A stretch of 46,374 nucleotides of DNA from Candidatus Omnitrophota bacterium (GCA_028712505.1 JAQTQC010000012.1:1-46374), one strand, 5' to 3'. Counted from the first letter of the stretch, positions 1 to 8,475 are shown. Notes: generated from the letters alone by a model not told the origin. Translations and numbers: made by a program.

Positions 1-23
1 TTGGATAAGCGCAAGGAGGGGCT

Positions 24-491
24 ATGGCAATAAACGTATTTGTTAGTTTTGACCAGACTGACCAGAAGCAAGTTGAAGCCTTTAATTTGCTTAAAGGCAG
101 ATCGAAGCATGTATTTGAGGTTCATGATTATTGCTTCAAAGAAATATCGGCTGATGGGAGCGAAAAATTGATACAGTGTCAGCTAAATGACGGTCGTTTA
201 AAAGCAATACGAGAAGAGATTATTAAGAAATTTGAGCAGTGTGCCAAATTAGTTGTTTTAATCGGAGACGGGACTTATAAGAATGCCTGGGTGGAATGGG
301 AAGTCAACAATTTTTATAAGATGAAAGATGCGCTTTTGCCTGGTAAAGCGTGGATGAATATCCGCGGTATGTTTCTTGAAGGCTGCGAAAAAGCAACAGC
401 TCCTAAGGCTTTAGAATGCAGGTCGACGCAACGCTTGGCTTGGGACCCCGAGGCTTTGGAAAAATGGATAGAAGAAAACCCTGGTGCATAA
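24..491 (+). CDS. TIR-like domain protein (DUF1863/ThsB-type)
   Basis: A single-domain 155-residue protein of the TIR-like MTH538/DUF1863 family, whose best known members are the ThsB sensors of Thoeris anti-phage systems. It opens with the beta strand and SFD of the TIR fold (INVFVSFD, residues 3-10). It has the family block VVLIGDGTYKNAWVEWEV (residues 77-94), in which Glu91 and Glu93 flank Trp92. In the family this block lies near the nucleotide site. The ATG at 24 follows a strong AAGGAGGGG at 13-21. No ThsA-like SIR2/SLOG effector lies downstream, and the upstream side is outside the window, so a complete Thoeris system cannot be shown. The family is clear; the defence role is inference. 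Confidence 0.75.
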   Translation: MAINVFVSFDQTDQKQVEAFNLLKGRSKHVFEVHDYCFKEISADGSEKLIQCQLNDGRLKAIREEIIKKFEQCAKLVVLIGDGTYKNAWVEWEVNNFYKMKDALLPGKAWMNIRGMFLEGCEKATAPKALECRSTQRLAWDPEALEKWIEENPGA

Positions 492-714
492 AGGAAGTTT
501 TTAAGCCTACCTGAAAACAAAATCCCCCCTTGAATATTCTGTGTATATACAGTATAATAAAATCTGTTCTTTTGTATTTTTTGGAAAAATTTGCCCGCGC
601 TTCTCAAGCATTGTCCGCGAGAGGCTCGGCAATGCCGCACAGGGGAAGATTTTAAAGAGTTAATTGTGGCATAGCGAACAATAGCTATTTTTAAATACTC
701 GAATTGGACGCGAC
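492..714. other. Non-coding stretch after the TIR-like gene
   Basis: First part of the roughly 500-base gap between the TIR-like gene and the MEMO-AMMECR1 gene. It contains a near-palindrome CTGTGTATATACAG around 539-552 and an AT-rich tract that could hold a promoter, but I cannot assign one with confidence. Open frames here, including a long antisense one running back into the TIR-like gene, have no recognisable protein or ribosome binding site. I see no RNA gene. Confidence 0.5.
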
Positions 715-864
715 GGCTGGCGGCTGCCCCCACCCAGCCGCCAGCCTGCCGAGCCGGTCACGCATTGCATTAGCAAGAAGCCCCGCCCCAGCGGGGCGCC
801 AAGTGAGGCTTTGCCCCAGCAAAGCCGAACGATGCACGCAAGATACGGGAGCCGCCCAAGCGGC
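715..864. repeat. Cluster of four GC-rich perfect hairpins
   Basis: Four perfect inverted repeats sit in 150 bases of otherwise AT-rich DNA. GGCTGGCGGCTG at 715-726 pairs with 735-746 (12 bp). GCCCCGC at 780-786 pairs with GCGGGGC at 791-797. GGCTTTG at 807-813 pairs with CAAAGCC at 820-826. GCCGC at 851-855 pairs with GCGGC at 860-864. The base composition differs sharply from the flanking genes. An open frame through the region (704-886) has a low-complexity Pro/Ala/Arg-rich product and is probably an artefact of the GC-rich repeats. The cluster resembles dispersed palindromic (REP-like) elements; whether copies occur elsewhere in the genome cannot be seen here. Confidence 0.6.
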
Positions 865-894
865 GGTGCCTATTAATATAGATTAAAGGTTCTG

Positions 895-961
895 CTGGAT
901 ACAGGCTCTAACCTTATCCAGTAAGGACCACTTACAATCTTTCCGGCGAGGAAAATTGTAA
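895..961 (+). promoter_or_regulatory. Two stem-loops just upstream of the MEMO-AMMECR1 gene
   Basis: CTGGATA (895-901) pairs with TATCCAG (915-921). Then TTACAAT (932-938) plus TTTCC (940-944) pairs with GGAAA plus ATTGTAA (950-961), giving a 12-bp stem with one bulged C and a 5-base loop. The second stem ends 25 bases before the ATG at 987 and is followed by an A-rich run and then six T residues. It could be a terminator for upstream transcription or a structured leader. It matches no riboswitch class I know. Confidence 0.4.
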
Positions 962-986
962 AAAGAATTTTTTGAGCCCAAGCCCA

Positions 987-2447
987 ATGAAATTTAAGAC
1001 AATCCCCTTAGTATTAATCATCTTATTATCTTTTTTTTCAATTTGCCTTGCCCTGTCTGTAAAACAGCCGGATTTTAGCGGTAAGTTTTACCCCGCAGAG
1101 AAAGATAAATTAGCCGAAATCCTGGATAGTTTATTGGAGAAGGCGGTTGTCAATCCCCTCTCCGGTGAAGTCCTGGTCCTTATCAGTCCGCATGCTGGCT
1201 ACGGTTATTCCGGACAGACTGCTGCCTACGGATATAAGCTTATTAAAGGGAAGCCTTATAAAACAGTGATTATTCTGGGTACTAGCCATCGTAAGTTTTT
1301 TAATGGCGCGGTTGTCTACCCTAAAGGGGCATTTGAAACAGGTCTTGGGTTATTAAATGTAGATGAAGAATTTGTGGCTAAGCTTATAAATAAAGAACCG
1401 GATATCCTTGCTGATGAATCTGCTTTTAACGGAGAGCATTCAGTTGAGGTGCAGTTACCATTTTTGCAGAGAGTGTTGAGTGATTTTAAAATCGTTCCGT
1501 TGGTTATCGGGGATTGTTCCCTGGAAAATTGCAAGAAAATCGCCTCTTTAATCAAAGGGGCAGCAGCTGGGCGTAAAGATGTTTTAATCGTAGTATCCTC
1601 TGATTTATACCATGGTTATGATTTTAAAGAGGCTGATCAGATTGATAGCTTAAGCCTGGAGTTTATTAAGAAAATGGATTATGAAGGGTTATATTATTCT
1701 TTACGCGAGGCAAAGGCACAAGCCTGCGGTGGTTTTGCTATAGTGGTTGCTTTGAATATAGCAAAAGAGATTGGTTTTGATCAGGTAGAGATATTAAATC
1801 ATACTAATTCTGCGGTAGTAACCGGCGAAACTTCTGGCGGCCAATGGACTGTGGGTTACGCCAGTATTGCCATTTATAATCCGGAAGGGGGCCGTATGCT
1901 AAATAGCCAACAAAGGAAAAAACTTCTCAAGATCGCTCGTTCTTCGATTAATGCATACTTGCAGTCAGGTAAGAAAGTTGAACTTACTGAGACCGATCAG
2001 GTGTTAACACAAGAAATGGGGGCTTTTGTTACTCTTAATAAGCATGGTGATTTAAGGGGTTGTATCGGTAGTCTTACTGCAAGCAAGCCTCTCTATCTTA
2101 CGGTCAGAGACATGGCGGTTGAGGCGGCTGTTGGTGATCCGCGGTTTAGCCCGCTTACTTTAACAGAGCTTAAGGACATTGAAATAGAGATTTCCGTTTT
2201 ATCACCTTTAAAAATGGTGGATTCAGCTGAAAGAATTGAACTTGGTAAGCATGGTGTCTTGGTGCGTAAAGGTTATCAGAGCGGGGTTTTTCTGCCACAG
2301 GTGGCTACGGAAACCGGCTGGAATAAAGAGGAGTTTTTAAATAATCTTTGCGCTCATAAGGCAGGGTTACCTCAAGATGCCTGGAAGGATGAGAGTACCG
2401 AGCTTTATATATTCAACGCCGAGGTGTTTTCAGAGAAGGAAGGGTAA
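987..2447 (+). CDS. MEMO (AmmeMemoRadiSam B) - AMMECR1 (A) fusion with N-terminal signal or anchor
   Basis: A two-domain protein of 486 residues. After a hydrophobic N-terminus (residues 1-23, MKFKTIPLVLIILLSFFSIC) comes a MEMO domain (about 27-300) with its conserved metal-site blocks ISPHAGYGYSG, GTSHRKF, GEHSVEVQLPF, SSDLYHGYD and ACGGFA. An AMMECR1 domain follows (about 310-480) with the hallmark LRGCIGSL. In bacteria these two usually occur with a dedicated radical SAM enzyme (AmmeMemoRadiSam); that third partner is not in the window. The molecular function of the set is unsettled. I chose ATG 987 over the TTG at 972 because it gives a clean signal-like start. There is no strong Shine-Dalgarno. 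An export signal on this fusion is unusual. rsmE begins 1 base after its stop. Confidence 0.88.
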   Translation: MKFKTIPLVLIILLSFFSICLALSVKQPDFSGKFYPAEKDKLAEILDSLLEKAVVNPLSGEVLVLISPHAGYGYSGQTAAYGYKLIKGKPYKTVIILGTSHRKFFNGAVVYPKGAFETGLGLLNVDEEFVAKLINKEPDILADESAFNGEHSVEVQLPFLQRVLSDFKIVPLVIGDCSLENCKKIASLIKGAAAGRKDVLIVVSSDLYHGYDFKEADQIDSLSLEFIKKMDYEGLYYSLREAKAQACGGFAIVVALNIAKEIGFDQVEILNHTNSAVVTGETSGGQWTVGYASIAIYNPEGGRMLNSQQRKKLLKIARSSINAYLQSGKKVELTETDQVLTQEMGAFVTLNKHGDLRGCIGSLTASKPLYLTVRDMAVEAAVGDPRFSPLTLTELKDIEIEISVLSPLKMVDSAERIELGKHGVLVRKGYQSGVFLPQVATETGWNKEEFLNNLCAHKAGLPQDAWKDESTELYIFNAEVFSEKEG

Positions 2448-2448
2448 A

Positions 2449-3186
2449 ATGAATCGTTTTATCGTCGATAGAATTGGATTGGAAGATAAATTCATTATCT
2501 TGAATGACCCGGAGCAACTTCATCATTTAAGGGATGTGCTCAGGATTAAGCCCCCGGAGAAGGTTGCAGTTTTTGATAATTTAGGCAATGAATATATTAC
2601 TGTGGTGGTGGCGATCGGTTCTAAAGAGGCAAAACTTGAGGTTAAAGAAAAGTGTTCTCCTGAAGATTCGGGTATAAGTTTGACAGTTGCCTGTGCTATT
2701 CCTAAAAAAGTAAAGATGGATGATATCGTGGATAAGCTTACCCAGCTGGGGGTTGAATGTATTATCCCTCTTGAGACCGAAAGGGTAATTGTCAGGCTGA
2801 GTAAAGAGAAAAAAATAGAACGCCATCAGCGTTGGGAGAAAATTGCCTTAAGCGCCGCCAAGCAAAGCCAGGGATGCAGGCTTGTGCGGATTAATCCGGT
2901 AAGTACATTAAAGGATGTTTTTTTAAGTCCTGACAGGTTTGATTTGAAATTGATCCCTACATTAGAAGGCAGGCGCAGAACTTTGAAGGAAATATTTAAT
3001 CAGGATTGTACAAAGTTAGCCAAGGTGATTGTTTTAATCGGGCCGGAAGGTGACTTTACGAACGATGAAATTATCTTGGCAAAAAAATTTGGATTCCTGC
3101 CGGTTTCTCTCGGGAAACGCGTCTTGCGCGTAGATACGGCTGCCATTGCCGTTGCCAGCTATATTAAATTAAATGAAGCGAATTAA
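2449..3186 (+). CDS. rsmE: 16S rRNA (uracil(1498)-N3)-methyltransferase RsmE
   Basis: A 245-residue SPOUT-family methyltransferase that makes m3U1498 in 16S rRNA using S-adenosylmethionine. The N-terminal PUA-like part contains DPEQLHHLRDVLRIKP. The C-terminal knot carries LIGPEGDFTNDEI, the SAM-binding signature, and SLGKRVLRVDTAAIA at the end. Length is normal. The ATG at 2449 is preceded by AGAAGGAAGG inside the end of the upstream gene; longer frames starting at 2377 add only non-homologous residues. The 3' end overlaps mtaB by 14 bases, suggesting translational coupling of two translation-related modification enzymes. Confidence 0.95.
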   Translation: MNRFIVDRIGLEDKFIILNDPEQLHHLRDVLRIKPPEKVAVFDNLGNEYITVVVAIGSKEAKLEVKEKCSPEDSGISLTVACAIPKKVKMDDIVDKLTQLGVECIIPLETERVIVRLSKEKKIERHQRWEKIALSAAKQSQGCRLVRINPVSTLKDVFLSPDRFDLKLIPTLEGRRRTLKEIFNQDCTKLAKVIVLIGPEGDFTNDEIILAKKFGFLPVSLGKRVLRVDTAAIAVASYIKLNEAN

Positions 3187-4396
3187 ATTCTTTACCCTCG
3201 GCTGCAAGGCAAACCAATATGATACGCAAAGTATACGGGAAAGATTCTTGAGTAGGGGGTTTAAGGATAGTGGTAATAGTCCTCAGGCTGATTATTTCCT
3301 TATAAATACCTGTACCGTTACTTCCGGAGCTGACCAAAAATCACGTAATATCATCCGTAGGTGTATCCAGGACAATCCAGGGGCCGTGGTAATTGTGACA
3401 GGTTGTATGGTTGAAAAGGACTGGAAAGCCTTAGCGGATATCCGGGGAATAAGCTTGATTGTGAAAAAAGGTTTTTTCCCTGAGGGGATAAGCGGTTTCA
3501 GCCGGCATACCCGTGCATTCTTGAAAATCCAGGATGGGTGTGATAATTTTTGTTCATATTGTAAAGTGGCTTTAGTAAGGGGGAAGAGGCGCAGTAAAGA
3601 TATCCATGAGATCTTAAAAGAGGCAAAACAGCTTGTTGGCTGTGGTTTTAAAGAGATCGTGCTGACCGGAATCTGTTTGGGTGCATACGGTAAGGATTCT
3701 TCCTCTCGAGTTGGCCTCGTTGATGTCATTAAAGCCCTAGAGACGATAGAGGGATTGTCGCGCATACGATTAAGTTCCATTGAAGCTGGTGATGTCTCTG
3801 CTGAATTGATTGAACATATGTCTGAAAGCAAAAAGCTTTGCCGGCATCTCCATATTCCTATCCAGAGTGGCGATAATGATATCTTGAAGCGGATGAATCG
3901 TAAATATACCAGCCAGAAGTACGCCAGTTTAATTTCCGGGATCAAACGGGATATTCCCGGAGTTGCTATTACTACAGATTGCCTGGTGGGGTTTCCCGGT
4001 GAAGCAGAAGAGGATTTTAATAATACAGTTAAGTTGGTCAAAAGAATAGTTTCTTTGAAGACACACATCTTCCCTTATTCTATCCGGCCGGGGACCAAAG
4101 CTGCTGATTTCGACGGAATGGTAGATGCTAAAACAGTTAGATCCCGCTGTATTAGTTTGGAGAAGGTATCTATTGAGTGCCGGGATAGATTTATGCGTGG
4201 TTTTGTCGGCAAGAAGGCCTTGGTTTTAGTAGAAGGTGTTTCTAGGGGTGAGCCGGAGTATCTCGAAGGCTTGACTGATAATTACCTCAAGGTAAAATTA
4301 TTGTTTAAACCGGGGTTGAGGAATTCGATTGTAAGGGTCAAGTTAAAGAATATTTCCGGCGATGGTTTTATTGGAGAATATATTGACAATCTTTAG
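3173..4396 (+). CDS. mtaB: tRNA t6A37 methylthiotransferase MtaB
   Basis: A 407-residue radical SAM methylthiotransferase that converts t6A to ms2t6A at position 37 of ANN-decoding tRNAs. The N-terminal UPF0004 domain supplies the auxiliary 4Fe-4S ligands Cys11 (LGCKANQYD), Cys47 (NTCTVT) and Cys78 (TGCMVE). The radical SAM motif C123-x3-C127-x2-C130 (CDNFCSYC) follows. A TRAM-like C-terminus completes the usual layout. The sequence after the radical SAM motif (KVALVRGKRRSK) and the LGCKANQYD start fit MtaB better than MiaB or RimO. The gene starts inside the end of rsmE. A separate MiaB-type gene begins at the window's right edge. Confidence 0.92.
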   Translation: MKRIKFFTLGCKANQYDTQSIRERFLSRGFKDSGNSPQADYFLINTCTVTSGADQKSRNIIRRCIQDNPGAVVIVTGCMVEKDWKALADIRGISLIVKKGFFPEGISGFSRHTRAFLKIQDGCDNFCSYCKVALVRGKRRSKDIHEILKEAKQLVGCGFKEIVLTGICLGAYGKDSSSRVGLVDVIKALETIEGLSRIRLSSIEAGDVSAELIEHMSESKKLCRHLHIPIQSGDNDILKRMNRKYTSQKYASLISGIKRDIPGVAITTDCLVGFPGEAEEDFNNTVKLVKRIVSLKTHIFPYSIRPGTKAADFDGMVDAKTVRSRCISLEKVSIECRDRFMRGFVGKKALVLVEGVSRGEPEYLEGLTDNYLKVKLLFKPGLRNSIVRVKLKNISGDGFIGEYIDNL

Positions 4397-4419
4397 TTTA
4401 GCGCTATATTTAAAAGCAT

Positions 4420-4797
4420 ATGAAAACACATATTTATTATCATCATACTGACTGTGGAGGAGTGGTCTATTACGCCAATTACCTTAATTTTCTGGAAGAG
4501 GCGCGGACGGAGTTCTTTGCTGCCAAGGGTTTTTCGATAAAACTTTTGGCCGATTCCGGGGTGATGTTTGTAGTAGCTCGACAGGAGGTGGATTATAAAT
4601 TTCCCGCAGTATATGGGGATGATCTGGATATCCAGACTCAGGTAGGGGTGATTACCGGAGTGCGTATCGAGTTTTTACATGAAATCTATAATCAAAATAA
4701 ACAGCTAATTGTCAAAGCCAAGACTATTCTTGTTTGTGTAGATAAGCATTTAAAACCTCAAGCCATTCCCGAAGAACTTCGTAAAAAACTGATTTGA
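4420..4797 (+). CDS. YbgC/FadM-type acyl-CoA thioesterase (hotdog fold)
   Basis: A 125-residue single hotdog-domain protein of the 4-hydroxybenzoyl-CoA thioesterase/YbgC family, which hydrolyses acyl-CoA esters. The catalytic Asp is Asp11 in HTDCGGVVYYANYLNFLEEART, compared with TDxxGVVYHxxY in YbgC. The length matches the family. In proteobacteria YbgC sits beside tol-pal genes, but no tol-pal gene is seen here, so the substrate is open. It lies 23 bases after mtaB and is probably co-transcribed with it. The Shine-Dalgarno is weak. Confidence 0.85.
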   Translation: MKTHIYYHHTDCGGVVYYANYLNFLEEARTEFFAAKGFSIKLLADSGVMFVVARQEVDYKFPAVYGDDLDIQTQVGVITGVRIEFLHEIYNQNKQLIVKAKTILVCVDKHLKPQAIPEELRKKLI

Positions 4798-4850
4798 TTA
4801 TTTAACAATCGGAAAAGTCAGGTTTAACTTCTTACAAACCCGGAAGAAAA

Positions 4851-5351
4851 ATGGAAAACTTAGAGTTATTACGATTTAGGCGTAGCATAAGGTTGTTCCA
4901 GGATAAGGCAATTCTGAAAGCGGATTTGGAAAAGATTGTTGATTGTGCCAGGTTTGCTCCCACAGCAAGAAATGTTCAGCCCTGGGAGTTTGTAGTGGTT
5001 ACAAGTAAACCTAAATTGACAGAACTATCCAGGTTAGCTGATAATGGCAGGTTTTTGGCCCAAGCGTCTGCTTGTATTGCGGTTTTTTGCGTTGATACAA
5101 AATATTATCTTGAAGATGGATGTGCTGCTACTTGCAATATTCTTTTGGCGGCTACGGCTCTGGGAATTGGTTCTTGTTGGGTGGCCGGAGATAAAAAAGC
5201 CTATTCTCAAGAAGTAAGTGTTTTACTTGGCCTGTCTTTAGGTATGAGATTAGTTAGCTTAGTTGCTCTAGGCTATCCTCAAGAGAAGGATGCTTTTAAG
5301 GCAATGCCCAAGAAGGATTTGGAAGAAATACTGCACTGGGAGAAATTTTAA
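4851..5351 (+). CDS. Nitroreductase family protein (FMN)
   Basis: A 166-residue single-domain nitroreductase-fold flavoprotein. The N-terminal RFRRSIRLFQD matches the family RRSxRxF phosphate-binding motif for FMN. A second family block is ARFAPTARNVQPWEFVVVTS. The central AATCNILLAATALGIGSCWVAG and the C-terminal LVALGYPQE are also typical. Substrates of such proteins range from quinones and nitroaromatics to dehydrogenation of biosynthetic intermediates, and none can be chosen from sequence alone. The stop overlaps the next ATG by one base (TAATG). Confidence 0.85.
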   Translation: MENLELLRFRRSIRLFQDKAILKADLEKIVDCARFAPTARNVQPWEFVVVTSKPKLTELSRLADNGRFLAQASACIAVFCVDTKYYLEDGCAATCNILLAATALGIGSCWVAGDKKAYSQEVSVLLGLSLGMRLVSLVALGYPQEKDAFKAMPKKDLEEILHWEKF

Positions 5352-5641
5352 TGCCACATATTTATTTATCGGGGCAGGCCGGGTGTTTGTTGCCCGTACT
5401 TATTGTTTTGAACCTATTCTTCGGTAAATTGATTTTTGAGTCTACCGGGTTATGGTTGACAATTGAGGCAATACTGATTTTGATTTTTATGCTTAAGATT
5501 AAATTTATGATCAGCCGGATCAGCCGGCAATTCTCTGCGGATGAACAGGATAGGGCTTCCCGGAGGTATAAGGCAGATAAAGGTATAATTGATGTTCCAG
5601 GGCAGGTAGTTGAAAATAGCGACCAAGACTTATTAAATTAA
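5351..5641 (+). CDS. Small two-helix membrane protein, unknown
   Basis: A 96-residue protein I do not recognise. It has two predicted membrane segments (about residues 10-28 and 32-50), then a charged tail (ISRISRQFSADEQDRASRRYKADKG) that by the positive-inside rule is likely cytoplasmic. Its ATG overlaps the stop of the nitroreductase gene, so it is translationally coupled to it. The glycosyltransferase gene follows after 12 bases. No motif points to a function. Confidence 0.6.
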   Translation: MPHIYLSGQAGCLLPVLIVLNLFFGKLIFESTGLWLTIEAILILIFMLKIKFMISRISRQFSADEQDRASRRYKADKGIIDVPGQVVENSDQDLLN

Positions 5642-5653
5642 CGGGTAACCAGG

Positions 5654-7168
5654 GTGGCAATTTTAAAGAAGTTGCAAGGTTTGGTCTCAAGGTTAACCTC
5701 GAATAGAGAGTTTTGGATGGTGTTGGCTATCTCGATCACTGCTTTAGCCTTGAGATTATATCATTTAGGAGCTAATGATCTTTGGTATGACGAAGTATAT
5801 AGTGTTTTGATTTCCAGGGATTCTTTTTCGATCTGGAATCCGCCGATCTATTTCGCTGTCTTACATTATTGGATCAAATTATTTGGTGTTTCCGAATTTT
5901 CCCTACGTTTTCCTTCCTTGATTTTCAGTGTCTTAAGCATTCCTTTTGTTTTTCTGCTTGGTAAAACAGTTTTTAACAGACGGGTCGGGTTTTACGCCTC
6001 GGTGATTATGTGTTTATCAAGTTTCCACCTATGGTATGCTCAAGAGGCCAGGCCTTACAGCTTAAGTGTGCTTTTGAGCATAATGTCAACTTACTACCTA
6101 TACCGTTTTTTGAAAGAAGAAAGGATTGGATTAGGTATTGTCTATGCCTTGGTTTCTGTATTCGGCTTGTATTCTGATGTAAGTCATTACCATTTGTTTT
6201 TGTTGTTGATCCAACTGTTTTCGGTAGCGATATTGACAAAGAGGCGTAATTATCTAAAATTGTTTCTTATTTTTTGCGCAATATCCTTGGTTTTTGCTTT
6301 ACGTTTAGAGTATTTTATTTCTAAATTAGCGTATATTAAGAATGGTTTTTGGATTCCTTCTCCGAGTTTAAAGTCATTGCTTTTCACATTGGAAAACTTT
6401 AACTTAGGGTATAACGTTTCTATCTGGTTGTATTGGTTTTCGGATTTTCTAGTTTTAATAATATTTGGTTTTGTATTTCTTGCCCTCTGGAAGGAAAAAG
6501 AAAATAGAAGAAGGCTGATTTTTATGCTACTTTTAGCATTCTTGCCGTTAGGATTGGCTTATGGTTTCTCTAAAATATTCTTCTCGGTTTACCTGGACCG
6601 GGCTTTCATTGTTTTTAGCCCGTATTATTATCTTTTAATCGGGTTTGGCCTGAATTACCTGAAGAACAAATGGCTAAAGATGGCCATCCTGTTTGCTTGT
6701 CTGGTAGCTTTATTTATCAGCCTATCCAGCTACTACCGCAACTTAATGCCTGTTGGCCCAGATCACCACAGTGGGGTTACTTTAAAGAAATCATTTAAGC
6801 CTGTTTTAAGGTTTATCGAAGATAATTTCCAGCCTGGCGATAGGATTATGCATACGAATTCTTCCCCCCGGGAAATTTTTGGTTTCTATTCCAGGAATAA
6901 GGAAGTACGCCAGGATTTCCTCTTTACATCGAAAATGGTCGATTCTGACTGGAATAGGCCATATAGACAGGGCCTGGGAGTTTTGAATGTGGACGATCTG
7001 GACTATGTCAATTTTCGTAGAATCTGGGTAGTTTCTTGCGATTGGCAGCGCGGAGAGAAATTAGATAAAAACTCTGAAGCTGTAAATTCTGAAATGCGCA
7101 GGAAGTACAAACTGGATTTGAGCCTGGAGTTTGACGGATTGTGGATATACAGGTATTTAAAGATTTAA
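5654..7168 (+). CDS. GT39/ArnT-like integral membrane glycosyltransferase
   Basis: A 504-residue polytopic membrane protein of the dolichyl/undecaprenyl-phosphate sugar-dependent GT-C class (PMT_2 domain). The first periplasmic loop carries the catalytic-type acidic pair Asp46-Glu47 in NDLWYDEVYS. NPPIYFAVLHYWIKLFG and LWYAQEARPYSL (about 126-137) are the standard following motifs. About ten membrane helices precede a C-terminal soluble part. It would transfer a sugar from a polyprenyl-phosphate donor to lipid, protein or glycan on the outer side of the inner membrane. The start is GTG with an ACCAGG-like weak upstream site. It leads into the NTP_transf_5 gene, suggesting a shared envelope or surface role. 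Confidence 0.8.
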   Translation: MAILKKLQGLVSRLTSNREFWMVLAISITALALRLYHLGANDLWYDEVYSVLISRDSFSIWNPPIYFAVLHYWIKLFGVSEFSLRFPSLIFSVLSIPFVFLLGKTVFNRRVGFYASVIMCLSSFHLWYAQEARPYSLSVLLSIMSTYYLYRFLKEERIGLGIVYALVSVFGLYSDVSHYHLFLLLIQLFSVAILTKRRNYLKLFLIFCAISLVFALRLEYFISKLAYIKNGFWIPSPSLKSLLFTLENFNLGYNVSIWLYWFSDFLVLIIFGFVFLALWKEKENRRRLIFMLLLAFLPLGLAYGFSKIFFSVYLDRAFIVFSPYYYLLIGFGLNYLKNKWLKMAILFACLVALFISLSSYYRNLMPVGPDHHSGVTLKKSFKPVLRFIEDNFQPGDRIMHTNSSPREIFGFYSRNKEVRQDFLFTSKMVDSDWNRPYRQGLGVLNVDDLDYVNFRRIWVVSCDWQRGEKLDKNSEAVNSEMRRKYKLDLSLEFDGLWIYRYLKI

Positions 7169-7174
7169 TTGACT

Positions 7175-8452
7175 ATGTCTAAAGCGGGCACGCGGTATAT
7201 TCAGGCAGGTAACTATTTGATTAATCGGGAAACAAAGTTGATTTCGCTGATTGCCCAATGGGTAATCAGCGACCGTAGGCCGCCGGAAATTAAAGAAATA
7301 TTGACTCAGGGGTCTATTGATTGGGGTTATTTTAACCAGCTCCTAACGTATCATGAATTTTATTCTTTTGCATATATCTGTCTTGGGGATTATCCTTCTT
7401 TAATTCCTGCCAGTGAAACCGATTTATTAAAAAAAGCCCATTATTATATTTTAGTCCAACTTGCCGATTTAGAGCATGAATTCCTAAAAGTTTCCGATAT
7501 TTTCCGGGAGCAGCAGATAGATTTTCTGCCGTTAAAGGGTATGGCTTTCCTGATTGATAATATGTATGGGAATAAAGCTGGTTTGAGGCCAATGGCAGAT
7601 ATTGACATTCTAATAAAAAAGGAATGTTTTCTGCGGGCTGAAAAATTGATTGAGGCCTTGGATTATCGGAAAGAGCTTTTCGGGCTGAAGGAAGATTATT
7701 GGAGAAAAAGAAACTACCATATTGCTTTTACAAGGAATAACAATAGTAAAAGGCTTCCCGTATTGATAGAGGTGCATTGGCTGTTAGATTATCCCGGAGA
7801 AAGATTGTTATTGCCGGATCTTTGGGAAAAGGTAAAAAAGATACAGTATGGCGATAAGGAATTTACGGTTTTAGCGGATGAAGATATGCTTTTTTGCTTA
7901 GCTTTGCATTTGCGCCGTTTCGGAAAAATCCTTTCTCTGAAATCAGCCTGTGATTTTGCTTGTATCCTGGTTAAAAATAAAGATTTAGATTGGGATTATA
8001 TTCTAAGGGAAGCCGAGAGAGGGCAGATGTGCGCCAGTTTGTATTACAGGCTTATCCAAGCCAATATTTTGTTTGGAATACAGGTGCCCGGAACGATACT
8101 AAGTGCTTTAAATCAACCTGGTTTTAAGCGGAATTTAATTGAAAGGTTTGTTTTAAGGAATACATTTTCTACTTCAGGCGATAAAGATAAAAGTGTCTTT
8201 TTGAAGAACCATCTTTTGGTATATGACAACCTTTGGAAACCAGTAAGCATGATAATGAATATTCCTCAGGAGCAATTTTCCAAGTTTTATCATTTGAATC
8301 CCTATGGCATAAGAACTTTACTTTTGTATCAGTTGAGATTTTTGTGTTATTTATTCCATTTATTTGTTTTGGTTCTAAGCGTAATTGCGGAAAGAATATC
8401 CAGTTTTTTTGTAAAACTGTTTCTAATGCGGCTGTCAAGTAAAAGATCTTAA
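7175..8452 (+). CDS. NTP_transf_5 family putative nucleotidyltransferase
   Basis: A protein of about 425 residues from the uncharacterised nucleotidyltransferase family (PF14907 type). The diagnostic block is FLPLKGMAFLIDNMYG followed by RPMADIDILIKKE, whose two Asp residues match metal-binding residues of the pol-beta fold. A second block, VLIEVHWLL, is also typical. Members often sit beside PqqD-like and HprK-like genes in surface-sugar and lasso-type peptide clusters, as here. Its target is unknown. I chose ATG 7175; the TTG at 7169 abuts the upstream stop. A strong promoter lies between this gene and the PqqD gene, so it may be made separately from the downstream operon. Confidence 0.75.
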   Translation: MSKAGTRYIQAGNYLINRETKLISLIAQWVISDRRPPEIKEILTQGSIDWGYFNQLLTYHEFYSFAYICLGDYPSLIPASETDLLKKAHYYILVQLADLEHEFLKVSDIFREQQIDFLPLKGMAFLIDNMYGNKAGLRPMADIDILIKKECFLRAEKLIEALDYRKELFGLKEDYWRKRNYHIAFTRNNNSKRLPVLIEVHWLLDYPGERLLLPDLWEKVKKIQYGDKEFTVLADEDMLFCLALHLRRFGKILSLKSACDFACILVKNKDLDWDYILREAERGQMCASLYYRLIQANILFGIQVPGTILSALNQPGFKRNLIERFVLRNTFSTSGDKDKSVFLKNHLLVYDNLWKPVSMIMNIPQEQFSKFYHLNPYGIRTLLLYQLRFLCYLFHLFVLVLSVIAERISSFFVKLFLMRLSSKRS

Positions 8453-8475
8453 ACTGTAAGCCTTTTCGAAAAAAC

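Noticed and set aside
314-733. 139-codon antisense frame overlapping the TIR-like gene
   Set aside because: No recognisable domain; it mirrors the real + strand gene and runs into the repeat region.
704-886. 60-codon frame through the GC-rich hairpins
   Set aside because: The product is low-complexity Pro/Ala/Arg-rich, has no ribosome binding site, and is explained by the hairpin sequences.
2377-2448. 24-residue N-terminal extension of RsmE
   Set aside because: It lies inside the upstream gene and does not match RsmE; the family start is MNRF at 2449.
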